A stretch of 64,000 bases of DNA, from contig JACAWG010000017.1 in NCBI GenBank assembly GCA_017160915.1, positions 1 through 64,000 of the forward strand. The letters are read 5' to 3'. Shown here piece by piece: positions 29,099 to 37,878 of the stretch. Position 1 is the stretch's first letter; the number at the start of each line of letters is the position of its first letter. Source of the DNA: Aggregatibacter actinomycetemcomitans. GTDB lineage: Bacteria > Pseudomonadota > Gammaproteobacteria > Enterobacterales > Pasteurellaceae. Below the pieces are notes generated by a model. The model was not told the DNA's origin. It worked only from the letters and a program-made list of their open reading frames with translations, and ran no database searches. A program made the position numbers and the translations under genes.

Positions 29099-29112
29099 TT
29101 GAAACGTATTAA
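29099..29112 (-). promoter_or_regulatory. LacI-type operator, proximal (imperfect)
   Basis: TTGAAACGTATTAA matches the perfect operator at 29140 at 12 of 14 positions. It lies 18 bp before the PhnP-like start codon; centre-to-centre distance to the other site is 41 bp, about four helical turns. Confidence 0.6.
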
Positions 29113-29139
29113 ATTTCGGTGTGATTATTGATCTTTTTA

Positions 29140-29153
29140 TTGAAACGTTTCAA
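29140..29153 (-). promoter_or_regulatory. LacI-type operator, perfect palindrome
   Basis: TTGAAACGTTTCAA is a 14-bp perfect palindrome with the central CG typical of LacI/PurR-family operators. The nearby LacI-solute-binding fusion is the best candidate ligand. Confidence 0.7.
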
Positions 29154-29166
29154 AAAATAATATTGG

Positions 29167-29188
29167 TTTTGTGATAATGGTCACAAAA
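29167..29188 (-). promoter_or_regulatory. CRP-cAMP site
   Basis: TGTGA-TAATGG-TCACA (29170-29185) is a perfect CRP core with A/T flanks, upstream of the operators. It implies activation of the PhnP-like/MFS operon when preferred sugars are absent. Confidence 0.7.
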
Positions 29189-29278
29189 TATTTTCAGTTT
29201 CTGCAAGAACGGGAAAATAATGCAGGTTTTCTTTACACCAAAAGAAAATCCTCGGTGATATCGAGGGATGTTGTGATT

Positions 29279-29317
29279 AAGTGCGGTCAAAATCCACGGC
29301 GTTTTTTAACCGCACTT
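29279..29317. repeat. Uptake-sequence pair module, copy 2
   Basis: Opposed AAGTGCGGT copies with the same core as copies at 22826 and 39126. With the second uptake-sequence hairpin at 29345-29382 it forms the downstream flank of the AfuC-type gene and probably its terminator. Confidence 0.75.
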
Positions 29318-29398
29318 TGATAGGCTAAAAACAGTTAAAATTTACACCGCACTTTTGGCTTATCGTTCACAAAAGTGCGGTCATTTTTACAAACGTTT

Positions 29399-30457
29399 TT
29401 ATTCGGCGGGATACCAATGCAGTTTGGTAAACTGAATCTGGCATGGTTCGCCTTCGTTTAACAACGGATCACGCCGTCCTTTTTGTACGCGCAGTTCTTG
29501 ATCACCGATATGAACACTGTAATCAATGACTTCACCTAAGTAGGAACGGCGTTTCACGATGCCGGGAATTCCGCCTTGATTGACGAATTCAATTTCCGAC
29601 GGGCGGCTTGCCAGAAGCGCTTTGCCCTGAGCCAATAATTCTGCCGGAGGCGTCGGTTGAATATTAAAAGTACCTTCACAGTGATCAATAGTGACACCTT
29701 GCGCGGATAAATTGACGTTTAACTGATTGGATAGTCCAATGAAATTAAACACGAATTTATTCACAGGATTATTGTAAATGTTTAGCGGCGTATCGATTTG
29801 TTCGATCACGCCTTTTTTCATGACCATAATCCGATCGGACAACGCCATGGCTTCCGATTGATCGTGTGTAACGTAAATAATGCTGAAACCGAATTTACGT
29901 TGCAAAGCTTTGATTTCAAATCGCATTTCTTCCCTTAAATGCGGGTCCAGACTGGATAAAGGTTCGTCCAGCAACATCACATCAGGATTCAGCGCCAAAG
30001 CGCGTGCCAGCGCAACCCGTTGTTTACCGCCGCCCGATAGGTCATCAGGGCTTTTTTTCGCCACGTTCAGCAAATTGGTGTGACGTAAGGCATCGTTAGT
30101 GCGTTTTTCAATTTCCTGTTTGGATAATTTTTTTAGGGTTAGCGGAAACGCCACATTGTCATAAACCGTCATGTGCGGCCAGACGGCAAAGGCTTGGAAC
30201 ACCATGCCGAAATGGCGTTTTTCCGGCGGTAAATAAAAGTTGGTGGCTTTCGAAGACAGCACTTTGTCACCCACTTTAATTTCGCCGGCGTCCAAATCTT
30301 CAAAACCGGCGATCATGCGTAATGTTGTGGTTTTACCGCAACCGGAGGGGCCCAACATGGAAAAACACTCGCCTTTTTCAATGGAAAGATTGAGATCGGG
30401 AATGGCTATGACATCGCCGAATTTTTTCATTACGTTATTTAGTTGAATATAACTCAT
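29399..30457 (-). CDS. afuC: Afu/Fbp-type ABC transporter ATPase (second ATPase)
   Basis: 352 residues; GGAG precedes ATG 30457, preferred over an in-frame ATG 15 bases upstream. Nucleotide-binding domain: Walker A GPSGCGKTTTLR, Q-loop FQAFAVWPHM, signature LSGGGKQRVALARAL, Walker B VMLLDEPLSSLD, switch His in YVTHDQ. The signature has Gly where LSGGQ has Gln, a change that may alter ATP-site chemistry. The C-terminal third is a TOBE-like regulatory domain. It is the last gene of the four-gene importer operon, following the permease by 21 bp. Confidence 0.9.
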   Translation of the reverse strand: MSYIQLNNVMKKFGDVIAIPDLNLSIEKGECFSMLGPSGCGKTTTLRMIAGFEDLDAGEIKVGDKVLSSKATNFYLPPEKRHFGMVFQAFAVWPHMTVYDNVAFPLTLKKLSKQEIEKRTNDALRHTNLLNVAKKSPDDLSGGGKQRVALARALALNPDVMLLDEPLSSLDPHLREEMRFEIKALQRKFGFSIIYVTHDQSEAMALSDRIMVMKKGVIEQIDTPLNIYNNPVNKFVFNFIGLSNQLNVNLSAQGVTIDHCEGTFNIQPTPPAELLAQGKALLASRPSEIEFVNQGGIPGIVKRRSYLGEVIDYSVHIGDQELRVQKGRRDPLLNEGEPCQIQFTKLHWYPAE

Positions 30458-30478
30458 TTTATTCTCCTTCATATTCGG

Positions 30479-32173
30479 CTATTTCTGCGTTTTCTTTTCG
30501 GCATAGCGTTTAATGACGGTTTGACCGACCACGATGATAATTAACGCAATGCCCGCAAGTGCGGCGGAATAAACGGTTTCTCCGTCTTCATTCAGGGTAT
30601 AAATGGCAACCCCGATAGTGCGGGTGGAAGGACCGTACAACATCACGGAAACCGTTAATTCACGCAGTGCAGGTAAGAAGATTAAGAAGAAGGCGGCGAT
30701 CATCCCCGGTCTGACTAACGGAATAACGATGTCTTTCAGTGATTGCCACATACTGGCTCCGCAAGCACGGGCGGCTTCTACCAAGGAATCATGCACTTGT
30801 TCCAAGGCGGCGGAATTGGCTTTCAAAGAGAATGCCATGTAACGGGCGATGTAGGCGATAAGGATAATCCAGACGGTGTTGTAAAGGTTGATACCGAATT
30901 TGCCGCTCCATGCCAAAATAACCCCTAAAGCGATAACGGAGCCCGGTACGGAGAATGGCAACATGCCTAAGAATTCCAGAATAGCTTTGCCTCTGACCCG
31001 CATTTTAACGATAACGTAAGAAATCATCACACCGGCAAACATGGTAATCACAGCAGCGGCTAAACCTAAGGATACGCTATTGCGGATAGCGTCTTTGGTT
31101 AATTGCCATTCAAACAGGATGAATTTGTAATTTTCCATGGTGAGATTTTCCCAGGTGATCGGTAAACCGTAAGTTTTTAAACCGCCCACTAAGAAAATAG
31201 TCGCCGTCGGCAGCACAATCGTGAAAGCGATATAAAGCAGGCAGATGATCAATAACGGCATACGCAAGCCTCTGAGCTTCACTTCCACCGGGCGGAAACT
31301 TTTACCGGCGATGATTTGGAAACGTCCGCGATTCAACACTTTATTTTGTAGCCAGATGATAAAGGCGGCGGTGAATACCAGTACGGTGGCTAATACCGTT
31401 CCCGTACGAATGGCGTCAAAACTACCCGCACTTTGGTGAATGCGTTCGTAAATTAAGGTCGGAATATTGAAGATACCGTTTTCAATTCCTAATACCGCCA
31501 CCGTACCGAAATGCGCCATAGAGTAGAGCATAATCAGCAATGCGCCGGAAACGATACTCGGCATCACCAACGGAATGGTGATTTTGCGGGTGATGGTAAA
31601 TAAGCTGGCGCCGGAAATGCGGGCGGATTCTTCCAAAGTCGGATCCATGCGTTCCAGCGCGCCGCACACCTGAATGAACACGAACGGGAACAAATACATG
31701 GTTTCTACCGCCATAATGCCAGCATAGCTATAAATATTAAATACCGGTTCTTCAAATCCCAGCGTGTCCATAAAGAACTGGTTGATGTAACCTGCGCGCG
31801 GCGAAAGCAACATTTTCCAGGCAAGGGCGCCGATAAAGGAAGGCAGCATGAACGGCACTAAGAACATGACTTTCATAAAGCCTTTATAGGGCAAATCCGT
31901 TCTGGTGACCAACCAAGCGAAAAATGTACCGACACAGGTACTCATGATGGTCACGCCGGACGCGATGAACAGCGAGTTTAATAGCGCTTCATAGGTTTCC
32001 TGTTGCTTCAGAATCTGCACCACGTCGGTGACGTTAAATTGTCCGTCCACCCAAAAGGAATTAATAAAAATTAGCAGTACCGGTACGGCAACCACGATAA
32101 CTAAAATGCCGATGGACAATGTCAGAATCACATTGGCGATATTGAACGGACTTTTGTTTGCTATTACGGCCAT
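30479..32173 (-). CDS. afuB: Afu/Fbp-type ABC transporter permease (fused double permease)
   Basis: A 564-residue inner-membrane permease made of two homologous halves of about six helices. Each has an ATPase-coupling EAA loop: LEESARISGASLFTITRKIT in the first and LVEAARACGASMWQSLKDIV in the second. This duplicated form is typical of FbpB/AfuB. ATG 32173 is chosen because AAGGGGGT lies just upstream; an earlier in-frame start at 32212 would overlap the preceding gene. The operon supplies two ATPases, one on each side of this gene. Confidence 0.92.
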   Translation of the reverse strand: MAVIANKSPFNIANVILTLSIGILVIVVAVPVLLIFINSFWVDGQFNVTDVVQILKQQETYEALLNSLFIASGVTIMSTCVGTFFAWLVTRTDLPYKGFMKVMFLVPFMLPSFIGALAWKMLLSPRAGYINQFFMDTLGFEEPVFNIYSYAGIMAVETMYLFPFVFIQVCGALERMDPTLEESARISGASLFTITRKITIPLVMPSIVSGALLIMLYSMAHFGTVAVLGIENGIFNIPTLIYERIHQSAGSFDAIRTGTVLATVLVFTAAFIIWLQNKVLNRGRFQIIAGKSFRPVEVKLRGLRMPLLIICLLYIAFTIVLPTATIFLVGGLKTYGLPITWENLTMENYKFILFEWQLTKDAIRNSVSLGLAAAVITMFAGVMISYVIVKMRVRGKAILEFLGMLPFSVPGSVIALGVILAWSGKFGINLYNTVWIILIAYIARYMAFSLKANSAALEQVHDSLVEAARACGASMWQSLKDIVIPLVRPGMIAAFFLIFLPALRELTVSVMLYGPSTRTIGVAIYTLNEDGETVYSAALAGIALIIIVVGQTVIKRYAEKKTQK

Positions 32174-32175
32174 AA

Positions 32176-33255
32176 TTACCCCCTTGCCGAATCCGTTGTA
32201 TTCGGGAACCAAAGCAAATCATGGAAATTCACATAACAGCTTTCTCCCTCCGTAAACATTAAATCTTGTTGTAGCGCTTTATTGGTCGGCACTTCCGTAC
32301 GCAACGTGACGCCGTCAATTTCCAGCATATAATCCATGACTGCGCCGAGGAAACTGGCGCGTACGACTTTTGCATGCAGCCCTTCTCCTTGCTTGCTGAG
32401 GATAATATCCGACGGACGACAGCCAAGTTTGCCGGATTTTTGTGGTAAGTTATGCCAATGAATTGCTTGAGAACCTTGTCCGACAAGATGTTGTCCTTGT
32501 TCATAGCGTACGGGAATGAAATTCGCCAACCCCATAAACTTAAACACGGTTTCATTGGCGGATTTTTCATAAATTTCCCAAGGCGTACCGATCTGCTCAA
32601 TGGAACCGTCCGTTGCCATAATCGCCAGTCGATCGGAAATTGCCAGGGCAATTTCCTGATCGTGGGTTACGTACATGATTGTAATACCGAGTTTTTTCTG
32701 TAACTCTTTAATCTCAAAACGCATTTCCTCACGCAGATTGGCGTCCAGATTATTCAGTGGCTCGTCCAGTAGCATCAGCGACGGTTTCGCCACCAATGCT
32801 CTCGCCAACGCCACGCGTTGTTGTTGACCGCCGGATAATTGTGACGGCAGGCGTTGTTCCAGTCCGGTGAGATTAACCAACTCCACCACATCCATGACTT
32901 GCGCTTTAAGCGTTTCTTTGTCGAGATTTTTAAACTTCAACGGATAAGCGATATTGTCAAATACCGTCATGTGCGGCCACACGGCATAGTCCTGAAAAAC
33001 GACGCCTAAACCGCGTTGATCCGGCTGAATATCAATATGCTCGGCAGGATCGCTTACGACTGTATCATCAATTAAAATCCGTCCTGAATCAGGTACATCA
33101 AAGCCGGCAAGCAAACGTAGCAAGACCGTTTTCCCACAGCCGGAAGGTCCTAGCAAGGTAAAGCATTCACCGTCTTTTACCGTTAACGATAAATTCTTTA
33201 GCACTTGATGGGAGCCAAACGCTTTAGAAATGTTTTCAAATGTAATCGTTGCCAT
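32176..33255 (-). CDS. afuC: Afu/Fbp-type ABC transporter ATPase (first ATPase)
   Basis: 359 residues with a canonical nucleotide-binding domain: Walker A GPSGCGKTVLLR, Q-loop FQDYAVWPHM, signature LSGGQQQRVALARAL, Walker B LMLLDEPLNNLD, switch His in YVTHDQ, then a TOBE-like C-terminus. It is clearly homologous to, but distinct from, the ATPase at 29399. Having separate ATPases on either side of one fused permease suggests either a heterodimeric motor or redundancy after duplication. Confidence 0.9.
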   Translation of the reverse strand: MATITFENISKAFGSHQVLKNLSLTVKDGECFTLLGPSGCGKTVLLRLLAGFDVPDSGRILIDDTVVSDPAEHIDIQPDQRGLGVVFQDYAVWPHMTVFDNIAYPLKFKNLDKETLKAQVMDVVELVNLTGLEQRLPSQLSGGQQQRVALARALVAKPSLMLLDEPLNNLDANLREEMRFEIKELQKKLGITIMYVTHDQEIALAISDRLAIMATDGSIEQIGTPWEIYEKSANETVFKFMGLANFIPVRYEQGQHLVGQGSQAIHWHNLPQKSGKLGCRPSDIILSKQGEGLHAKVVRASFLGAVMDYMLEIDGVTLRTEVPTNKALQQDLMFTEGESCYVNFHDLLWFPNTTDSARG

Positions 33256-33276
33256 AAAGCACGTCCTTCAAGCAGA

Positions 33277-34275
33277 TTAATTGCGACCTTGTAGAATTTG
33301 AGTGAATTTTTTCACGGTTTCCTCTTTGTCGGCGATGACGCTCTTATAGTCAATCGGAATTGCGCGGCTCATCGCTTCTTCGGCAGATGGTAAGCCGAAT
33401 TCAGGATTCGGGGTAATACCTTTTCTCACCGGCAAAGTACCTTCGTGAGCAACGATTTTTTGTGCATCTTCGGAAAGTAAGAAATCAATGAATTTTTGGG
33501 CGCTGGAAAGATTTTTTGTCCCTTTAATAATGGCGGCAGGGCTTGGGATCACCAGCATTTCTTTCGGGTAAGCAAGTTTTAAGGACGCGCCTTTTCTGAT
33601 TTTATCATTGGTAATGTAATCAACGGCCAATGATGCCAGTAAGTCACCGGAAGCGGTATCATCCACGACCTGACCGGCGCCTTTACCGATTTTGGCTTTA
33701 TTTTCTTTTAACTTCTCAAAGAATTCCCAGCCGAAGGTAGATTTCAATAAAGACACGCTCATATAAGACGTACCGGATAGAGCGGGGTTGGCAATACCGA
33801 ATGCGCCTTTAAATTGCGGGGTAAGAATATCCGCCCATTGTGCCGGCGGTTCTTTTTTCACAAAACGGGTGTTGTAGGCGATACCTAATGTGCCCAAACG
33901 AATCGGTGTAAAAGAACCATCGAAATCGGGAATCGGATTAATGATATTTTCTACTTCGGGCGAAATATAAGTTTCCAGCATGCCGGTTTCTTTCATATTA
34001 AAGAAATCCGGCACCTCACTGGTCCAAATAACATCTGCCATAATCTGACCGGATTCTTTTTCCGTGGCGATTTTCGCCATCAATTTACCTGCACCGGCGG
34101 ACTGATAGTCCATCGCGATATCCGGGTATTTTTCATTAAATTTGGCTTTTAACGCCCCGATGAGGGACTCTTTCATGGAGGTGTAAACGATGAGTTTGTC
34201 TTGGGCGACAGCCATGCTGCTGATGGAAAGTCCTAAACTGAGTGCAATTAAGCCTGAGGTGAATTTCTTATTCAT
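33277..34275 (-). CDS. afuA: AfuA-type periplasmic solute-binding protein
   Basis: A 332-residue family 1 solute-binding protein with signal peptide (NKKFTSGLIALSLGLSISSM, cleavage near AVA-QD). The body follows AfuA/FbpA proteins (LIVYTSMKESLIGALKAKF, SAGAGKLMAKI, PIRLGTLGIAYNTRF). The adjacent-tyrosine pair used by FbpA to bind ferric iron is absent, and AfuA of Actinobacillus pleuropneumoniae is known to bind hexose phosphates, so a phosphorylated sugar is the likelier substrate. The PgtC-like operon opposite supports this. ATG 34275 has AAGGA upstream. Confidence 0.9.
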   Translation of the reverse strand: MNKKFTSGLIALSLGLSISSMAVAQDKLIVYTSMKESLIGALKAKFNEKYPDIAMDYQSAGAGKLMAKIATEKESGQIMADVIWTSEVPDFFNMKETGMLETYISPEVENIINPIPDFDGSFTPIRLGTLGIAYNTRFVKKEPPAQWADILTPQFKGAFGIANPALSGTSYMSVSLLKSTFGWEFFEKLKENKAKIGKGAGQVVDDTASGDLLASLAVDYITNDKIRKGASLKLAYPKEMLVIPSPAAIIKGTKNLSSAQKFIDFLLSEDAQKIVAHEGTLPVRKGITPNPEFGLPSAEEAMSRAIPIDYKSVIADKEETVKKFTQILQGRN

Positions 34276-34648
34276 AATCAATTCCTTAATTTATCGATGT
34301 GAGTGTATGAGAGGTACTGCTTGACGAGTTATTCACTGAACAGAAAGTGAAATTCAAACGTACAATAGCACTAATACAAAATAAGAAAAGTGGACTCAGC
34401 GAATGAAAATGAGGCATTTTTGACTCAAATATAGCCTTTTGCTTAAGCTATTTTGACTCATTTATGGTCATTATCGGAAATATGACCTAAGAAAATTGCC
34501 ATGAGTAACTCAAAATATCGAGAATAACCAAATTTTAATTATTTGAAATGGATCACAAAAAATATGAATGGATTGGTATTTTATAGAATTTGAGTGGAAT
34601 TCAAGGTTAGAATCATTTTATTCAACATATTTCGTATAGGTGATTTAT
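34276..34648. promoter_or_regulatory. Divergent regulatory region between afu importer and sensor operon
   Basis: 373 bp, AT-rich. Direct GACTCA repeats occur at 34393-34398, 34422-34427 and 34455-34460 (the last two 33 bp apart, within TTTTGACTCA), with a palindrome TGAGTAACTCA at 34502-34512. These are candidate response-regulator sites. A CRP-like sequence (TTTGA-AATGGA-TCACA) is at 34542-34557. Confidence 0.5.
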
Positions 34649-35899
34649 ATGTCGGGGCTAAAACGAGGTTATTTTCATTCTCTGCTTGTGGTGCTGAGTA
34701 TCGCTTTATCCTGTTTCGGAAGGGTATATGGTAATGAATTGGTCATCGGTACGACATTTTCACCGGAATCGCTATCTTATTTAATTACCGAGTGGGAAAA
34801 ACAACCGAATGCCGCTCCGATAAGAATGCTAAACAGAACAAGCAACTCGTTAAATAAGTTATTTGATGATGAACAAAACGATAATATTGATCTTGTCTTA
34901 AGTTCCTCTCCTATGCTGTTTTATCATTTGCAGGAAAAACAACGATTGGCTGCTTTGCCGGATAAATTCAGCCGGGGAAAAAAATTCGTACCGGAGATTT
35001 TACAAAAAACAACCGTAGCATTTTCACTATCGGGGTATGGTATTTTGTCCAATGTATCCCTGCTGGAAAATGCAGAAGTGGATATTCCCACCGACTGGTC
35101 CGGGCTTATTTCTCCTAATTTGCAGGGACTGGTTATTATGAGTAGTCCGAGCCGCTCCGATACGACGCACATTATGATTGAGGCATTATTACAGAAACAG
35201 GGCTGGCAGCAAGGTTGGGCGTTAATTCATCAAATTATGGCAAATGTCGGAACCATTTCTTCCCGTAGTTTTGGGGTCGTTGATAAAGTTCAGGCTGGGT
35301 TAGGTGCCGCAGGGATTACCATTGATAATTACGCAAATTTGCTCACACATTACAATGCGGATCCGCATTCGGCTTTGATGTTTAAATATTTTCCGAATTT
35401 CCCGGTTTCACCGACGTTTATCGCAATAACGACAAATAGTACCAATAGCCGGCAGGCATCGGCGTTTATCCATTTTCTCTTAAGTAATTCGGGTCAAAGC
35501 ACGTTGTATCACAGCAAAATGGGCAAATATCCGATTATTCCGTTAGCCAAATCCCATCCGCTATATGCAACCCAACAATTTTTATTTTCTCAACCGACCA
35601 TTGATTATCAACTGATGTTAAAACGTCAGGACGTGGTTAAGCTGATGTTTGAGCATCAGATTATTCACCGTTTAGCTCAAATTCAAGAAAACTGGAAAAT
35701 TCTGTATCAAAAGGAACAACAAGCAGGACATACATTGCCGGAATTGCGGGAAATTTTGACCGCACTTCCTATAACGGAAAAGCAGGCGACTGGCGAAAAT
35801 GATTTGGAAACGTTTAATTCAAATGAGGCGTTGCTGCATTGGCAACAATTTTTCATGTTACAGCAAATGCGATTTGTCGATGCAGTGGAAAAATTATGA
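34649..35899 (+). CDS. PgtC-like solute-binding sensor protein
   Basis: A 416-residue secreted protein: signal peptide (SGLKRGYFHSLLVVLSIALS, cleavage near VYG-NE), then a family 1 solute-binding fold of about 290 residues (LVIGTTFSPESLSYLITEWE, GILSNVSLLENAEVDIPTDW) and a C-terminal helical extension. Its gene overlaps the kinase gene by four bases. The arrangement and lengths match Salmonella pgtC-pgtB-pgtA, where PgtC is needed for sensing phosphoglycerates. It is therefore read as a ligand receptor for the kinase rather than a transporter subunit. ATG 34649 follows AGGTGA. Confidence 0.82.
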   Translation: MSGLKRGYFHSLLVVLSIALSCFGRVYGNELVIGTTFSPESLSYLITEWEKQPNAAPIRMLNRTSNSLNKLFDDEQNDNIDLVLSSSPMLFYHLQEKQRLAALPDKFSRGKKFVPEILQKTTVAFSLSGYGILSNVSLLENAEVDIPTDWSGLISPNLQGLVIMSSPSRSDTTHIMIEALLQKQGWQQGWALIHQIMANVGTISSRSFGVVDKVQAGLGAAGITIDNYANLLTHYNADPHSALMFKYFPNFPVSPTFIAITTNSTNSRQASAFIHFLLSNSGQSTLYHSKMGKYPIIPLAKSHPLYATQQFLFSQPTIDYQLMLKRQDVVKLMFEHQIIHRLAQIQENWKILYQKEQQAGHTLPELREILTALPITEKQATGENDLETFNSNEALLHWQQFFMLQQMRFVDAVEKL

Positions 35900-37878
35900 A
35901 AAAATACCTTAAACGCTTGGATATCAGCACCGGTTTACAACTATCACTTATTATCAGTGCGTTGTTTTGCCTGTTTATCGGTGCCGTCGGTTTATATACG
36001 TGGCATCAGCAACGCATAGAAATTGATTTTGCTATTGATCAGAATTTCCCTAAAATTCAAGCCGCTTTCCGCATGGAGGAGCAAATTAATTTATTGGAAA
36101 ATACATTATTAAATGCAAAGAATATTCGAAATACGGAAGAAAAAATTAAATGGTTTAATGCGTTACAGAAACAAATTAAAACGCTCAAAGACGTGACCCA
36201 ATCATTAAATGAAGATTTGAATGATGAAATTCCAAATATCGTAATTGAACAAGCCAATCTTTTACAAGAGTTGTCATCAAATATTGATAATCAATTAATC
36301 TTGAATACGAAATTTAATAAAACGTTATCGGAAATCAATTGGTTACATAATGATTTTCGGGATGAATTTACGGCGTTGTTGCAGGAAATTGTTTGGCAGC
36401 AAACAACATTAGCCAATCATCTTACGGATAATTTAACCAGATCTAAACAAATCGAACAACTTAGAAAATTCCAGCATGAATTATTGCTACTTTATGATTT
36501 CCTTACTTATGAAGAACAAATTGTCACGGAACTAAAACAACATATCGTTAGCCGCTCTGATTATTCATTAGTTGCACTCACAAATTCGCTTAATTATTTA
36601 AAGAATTTAATTGATCAAAAAGTTAAGTCTTTAGATAAACATACTTCAAGTTATACGATTAAACAAATTATTGAGTCCTTGCTGGCTATCGGAGAAAATG
36701 AACAATCGTTACCTCATTTATTAACCGAAAGAAAACAGCTGGATATTTCCCAACAGCAATTAATGAATGAAAGCGAGTTGCTCATTTCCAAATTAAGACA
36801 ACAAATTAACAGTCAGGTCGGTGATAATCAAAAACAATTAGAATTGTTTCATTATTTAATAAATAAAACTACCAGAATAAATGGCTTGATTATTTTGTCT
36901 GCCATTTTATTTGTTTTCCTTTTTGTTGCAGCGATTAATTTTTATTATATTCGACGGAGATTAATAGGGCGTTTTCAATCTCTTAATCAATCTGTTGAAC
37001 GGATTATTAACGGCGAATCCTCCGTTAAAATTTCAGTTTGTGGTGATGATGAATTAGGGCGTATAGCAAAATTATTGCGATTGTTTTTATTTGAAGTCAA
37101 CACAAAAAACGAAGAATTAGAAAGAAGAAATCAAATTTTATTAAATGAAATTAGTGAACGTATTGCAATCCAGGAAAAACTTGTCAGTACACAACAAGAA
37201 CTAATTCAAGCGGCAAAATTAGCGGTGGTGGGACAAACCTTAACATCCATTAACCATGAAATCACACAACCGCTAAATGCAATGAATGCGTATATTTTCA
37301 GTGCAAAAAGAGCGGTTAAAAATAATGATGTTTTTTCTGCCAATAACTATTTAGAGAAAATAGAACATTTAGTGGAGCGTACGGCGCTGGTGGTAAAAAG
37401 ATTGCGCCATTTTTCCCGACAAACCACCAATATATTGCATGAAGTTAATTTATCGGAATGTATAAATAATGCCTGGGATTTGCTCGAACCGAAACATAAG
37501 CATGTTAATGCACAGGTATATCTTCCCGCTGATCTGCCAAATGTATTAGGTGATGAAATATTATTAGAGCAAGTATTTGTTAATATTTTTCTGAACTCAC
37601 TGGAAGCCATACAGCATGAAAAACCGGAAATTAAAATAGAAGTACAGCATATATCACAACAAAAAATGACATTGTGGATTTCTGATAATGGTTCCGGTTG
37701 GCCTTTGTCAGATAAATTATTACAACCTTTTTCCAGTAGTAAATCCATTAATTTAGGTTTAGGGTTAATGATAAGTTTATCTATTATGCAGCAATGCCAA
37801 GGTGAGTTGTTAATAGCCTCCACATTAACAAAAAATGCACTTATTATTTTAGAATTTAAGGTGGTAAATAATGTTTAA
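35896..37878 (+). CDS. PgtB-like sensor histidine kinase
   Basis: A 660-residue membrane kinase: TM1 (about 13-33), a long periplasmic helical domain (about 35-330), TM2 (about 335-360), HAMP (GRFQSLNQSVERIINGES), then a kinase core with the phosphorylation His in SINHEITQPLNAM, N box LLEQVFVNIFLNSLEAI, G1 ISDNGSGWP and G2 LGLGLMISLSI. The periplasmic part has the coiled-coil look of receptors that contact a binding protein. The ATGA overlap with the preceding gene and 8-nt overlap with the next show one coupled operon. Confidence 0.88.
   Translation: MKKYLKRLDISTGLQLSLIISALFCLFIGAVGLYTWHQQRIEIDFAIDQNFPKIQAAFRMEEQINLLENTLLNAKNIRNTEEKIKWFNALQKQIKTLKDVTQSLNEDLNDEIPNIVIEQANLLQELSSNIDNQLILNTKFNKTLSEINWLHNDFRDEFTALLQEIVWQQTTLANHLTDNLTRSKQIEQLRKFQHELLLLYDFLTYEEQIVTELKQHIVSRSDYSLVALTNSLNYLKNLIDQKVKSLDKHTSSYTIKQIIESLLAIGENEQSLPHLLTERKQLDISQQQLMNESELLISKLRQQINSQVGDNQKQLELFHYLINKTTRINGLIILSAILFVFLFVAAINFYYIRRRLIGRFQSLNQSVERIINGESSVKISVCGDDELGRIAKLLRLFLFEVNTKNEELERRNQILLNEISERIAIQEKLVSTQQELIQAAKLAVVGQTLTSINHEITQPLNAMNAYIFSAKRAVKNNDVFSANNYLEKIEHLVERTALVVKRLRHFSRQTTNILHEVNLSECINNAWDLLEPKHKHVNAQVYLPADLPNVLGDEILLEQVFVNIFLNSLEAIQHEKPEIKIEVQHISQQKMTLWISDNGSGWPLSDKLLQPFSSSKSINLGLGLMISLSIMQQCQGELLIASTLTKNALIILEFKVVNNV

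Larger units (their letters stand above)
29082..29398. other. Regulatory region upstream of the PhnP-like operon
   Basis: 317 bp without a gene. From right to left: an afuC-flanking uptake-sequence module (29279-29317 and 29345-29382), a small CCTCG/CGAGG stem (29250-29266), a CRP site, and two LacI-type operators before the operon start. Confidence 0.7.

Noticed and set aside
34276-34648. Sigma-54 (-24/-12) promoter for afuA
   Set aside because: No GG-N10-GC element was seen, and the neighbouring regulator lacks the parts needed to activate sigma-54.
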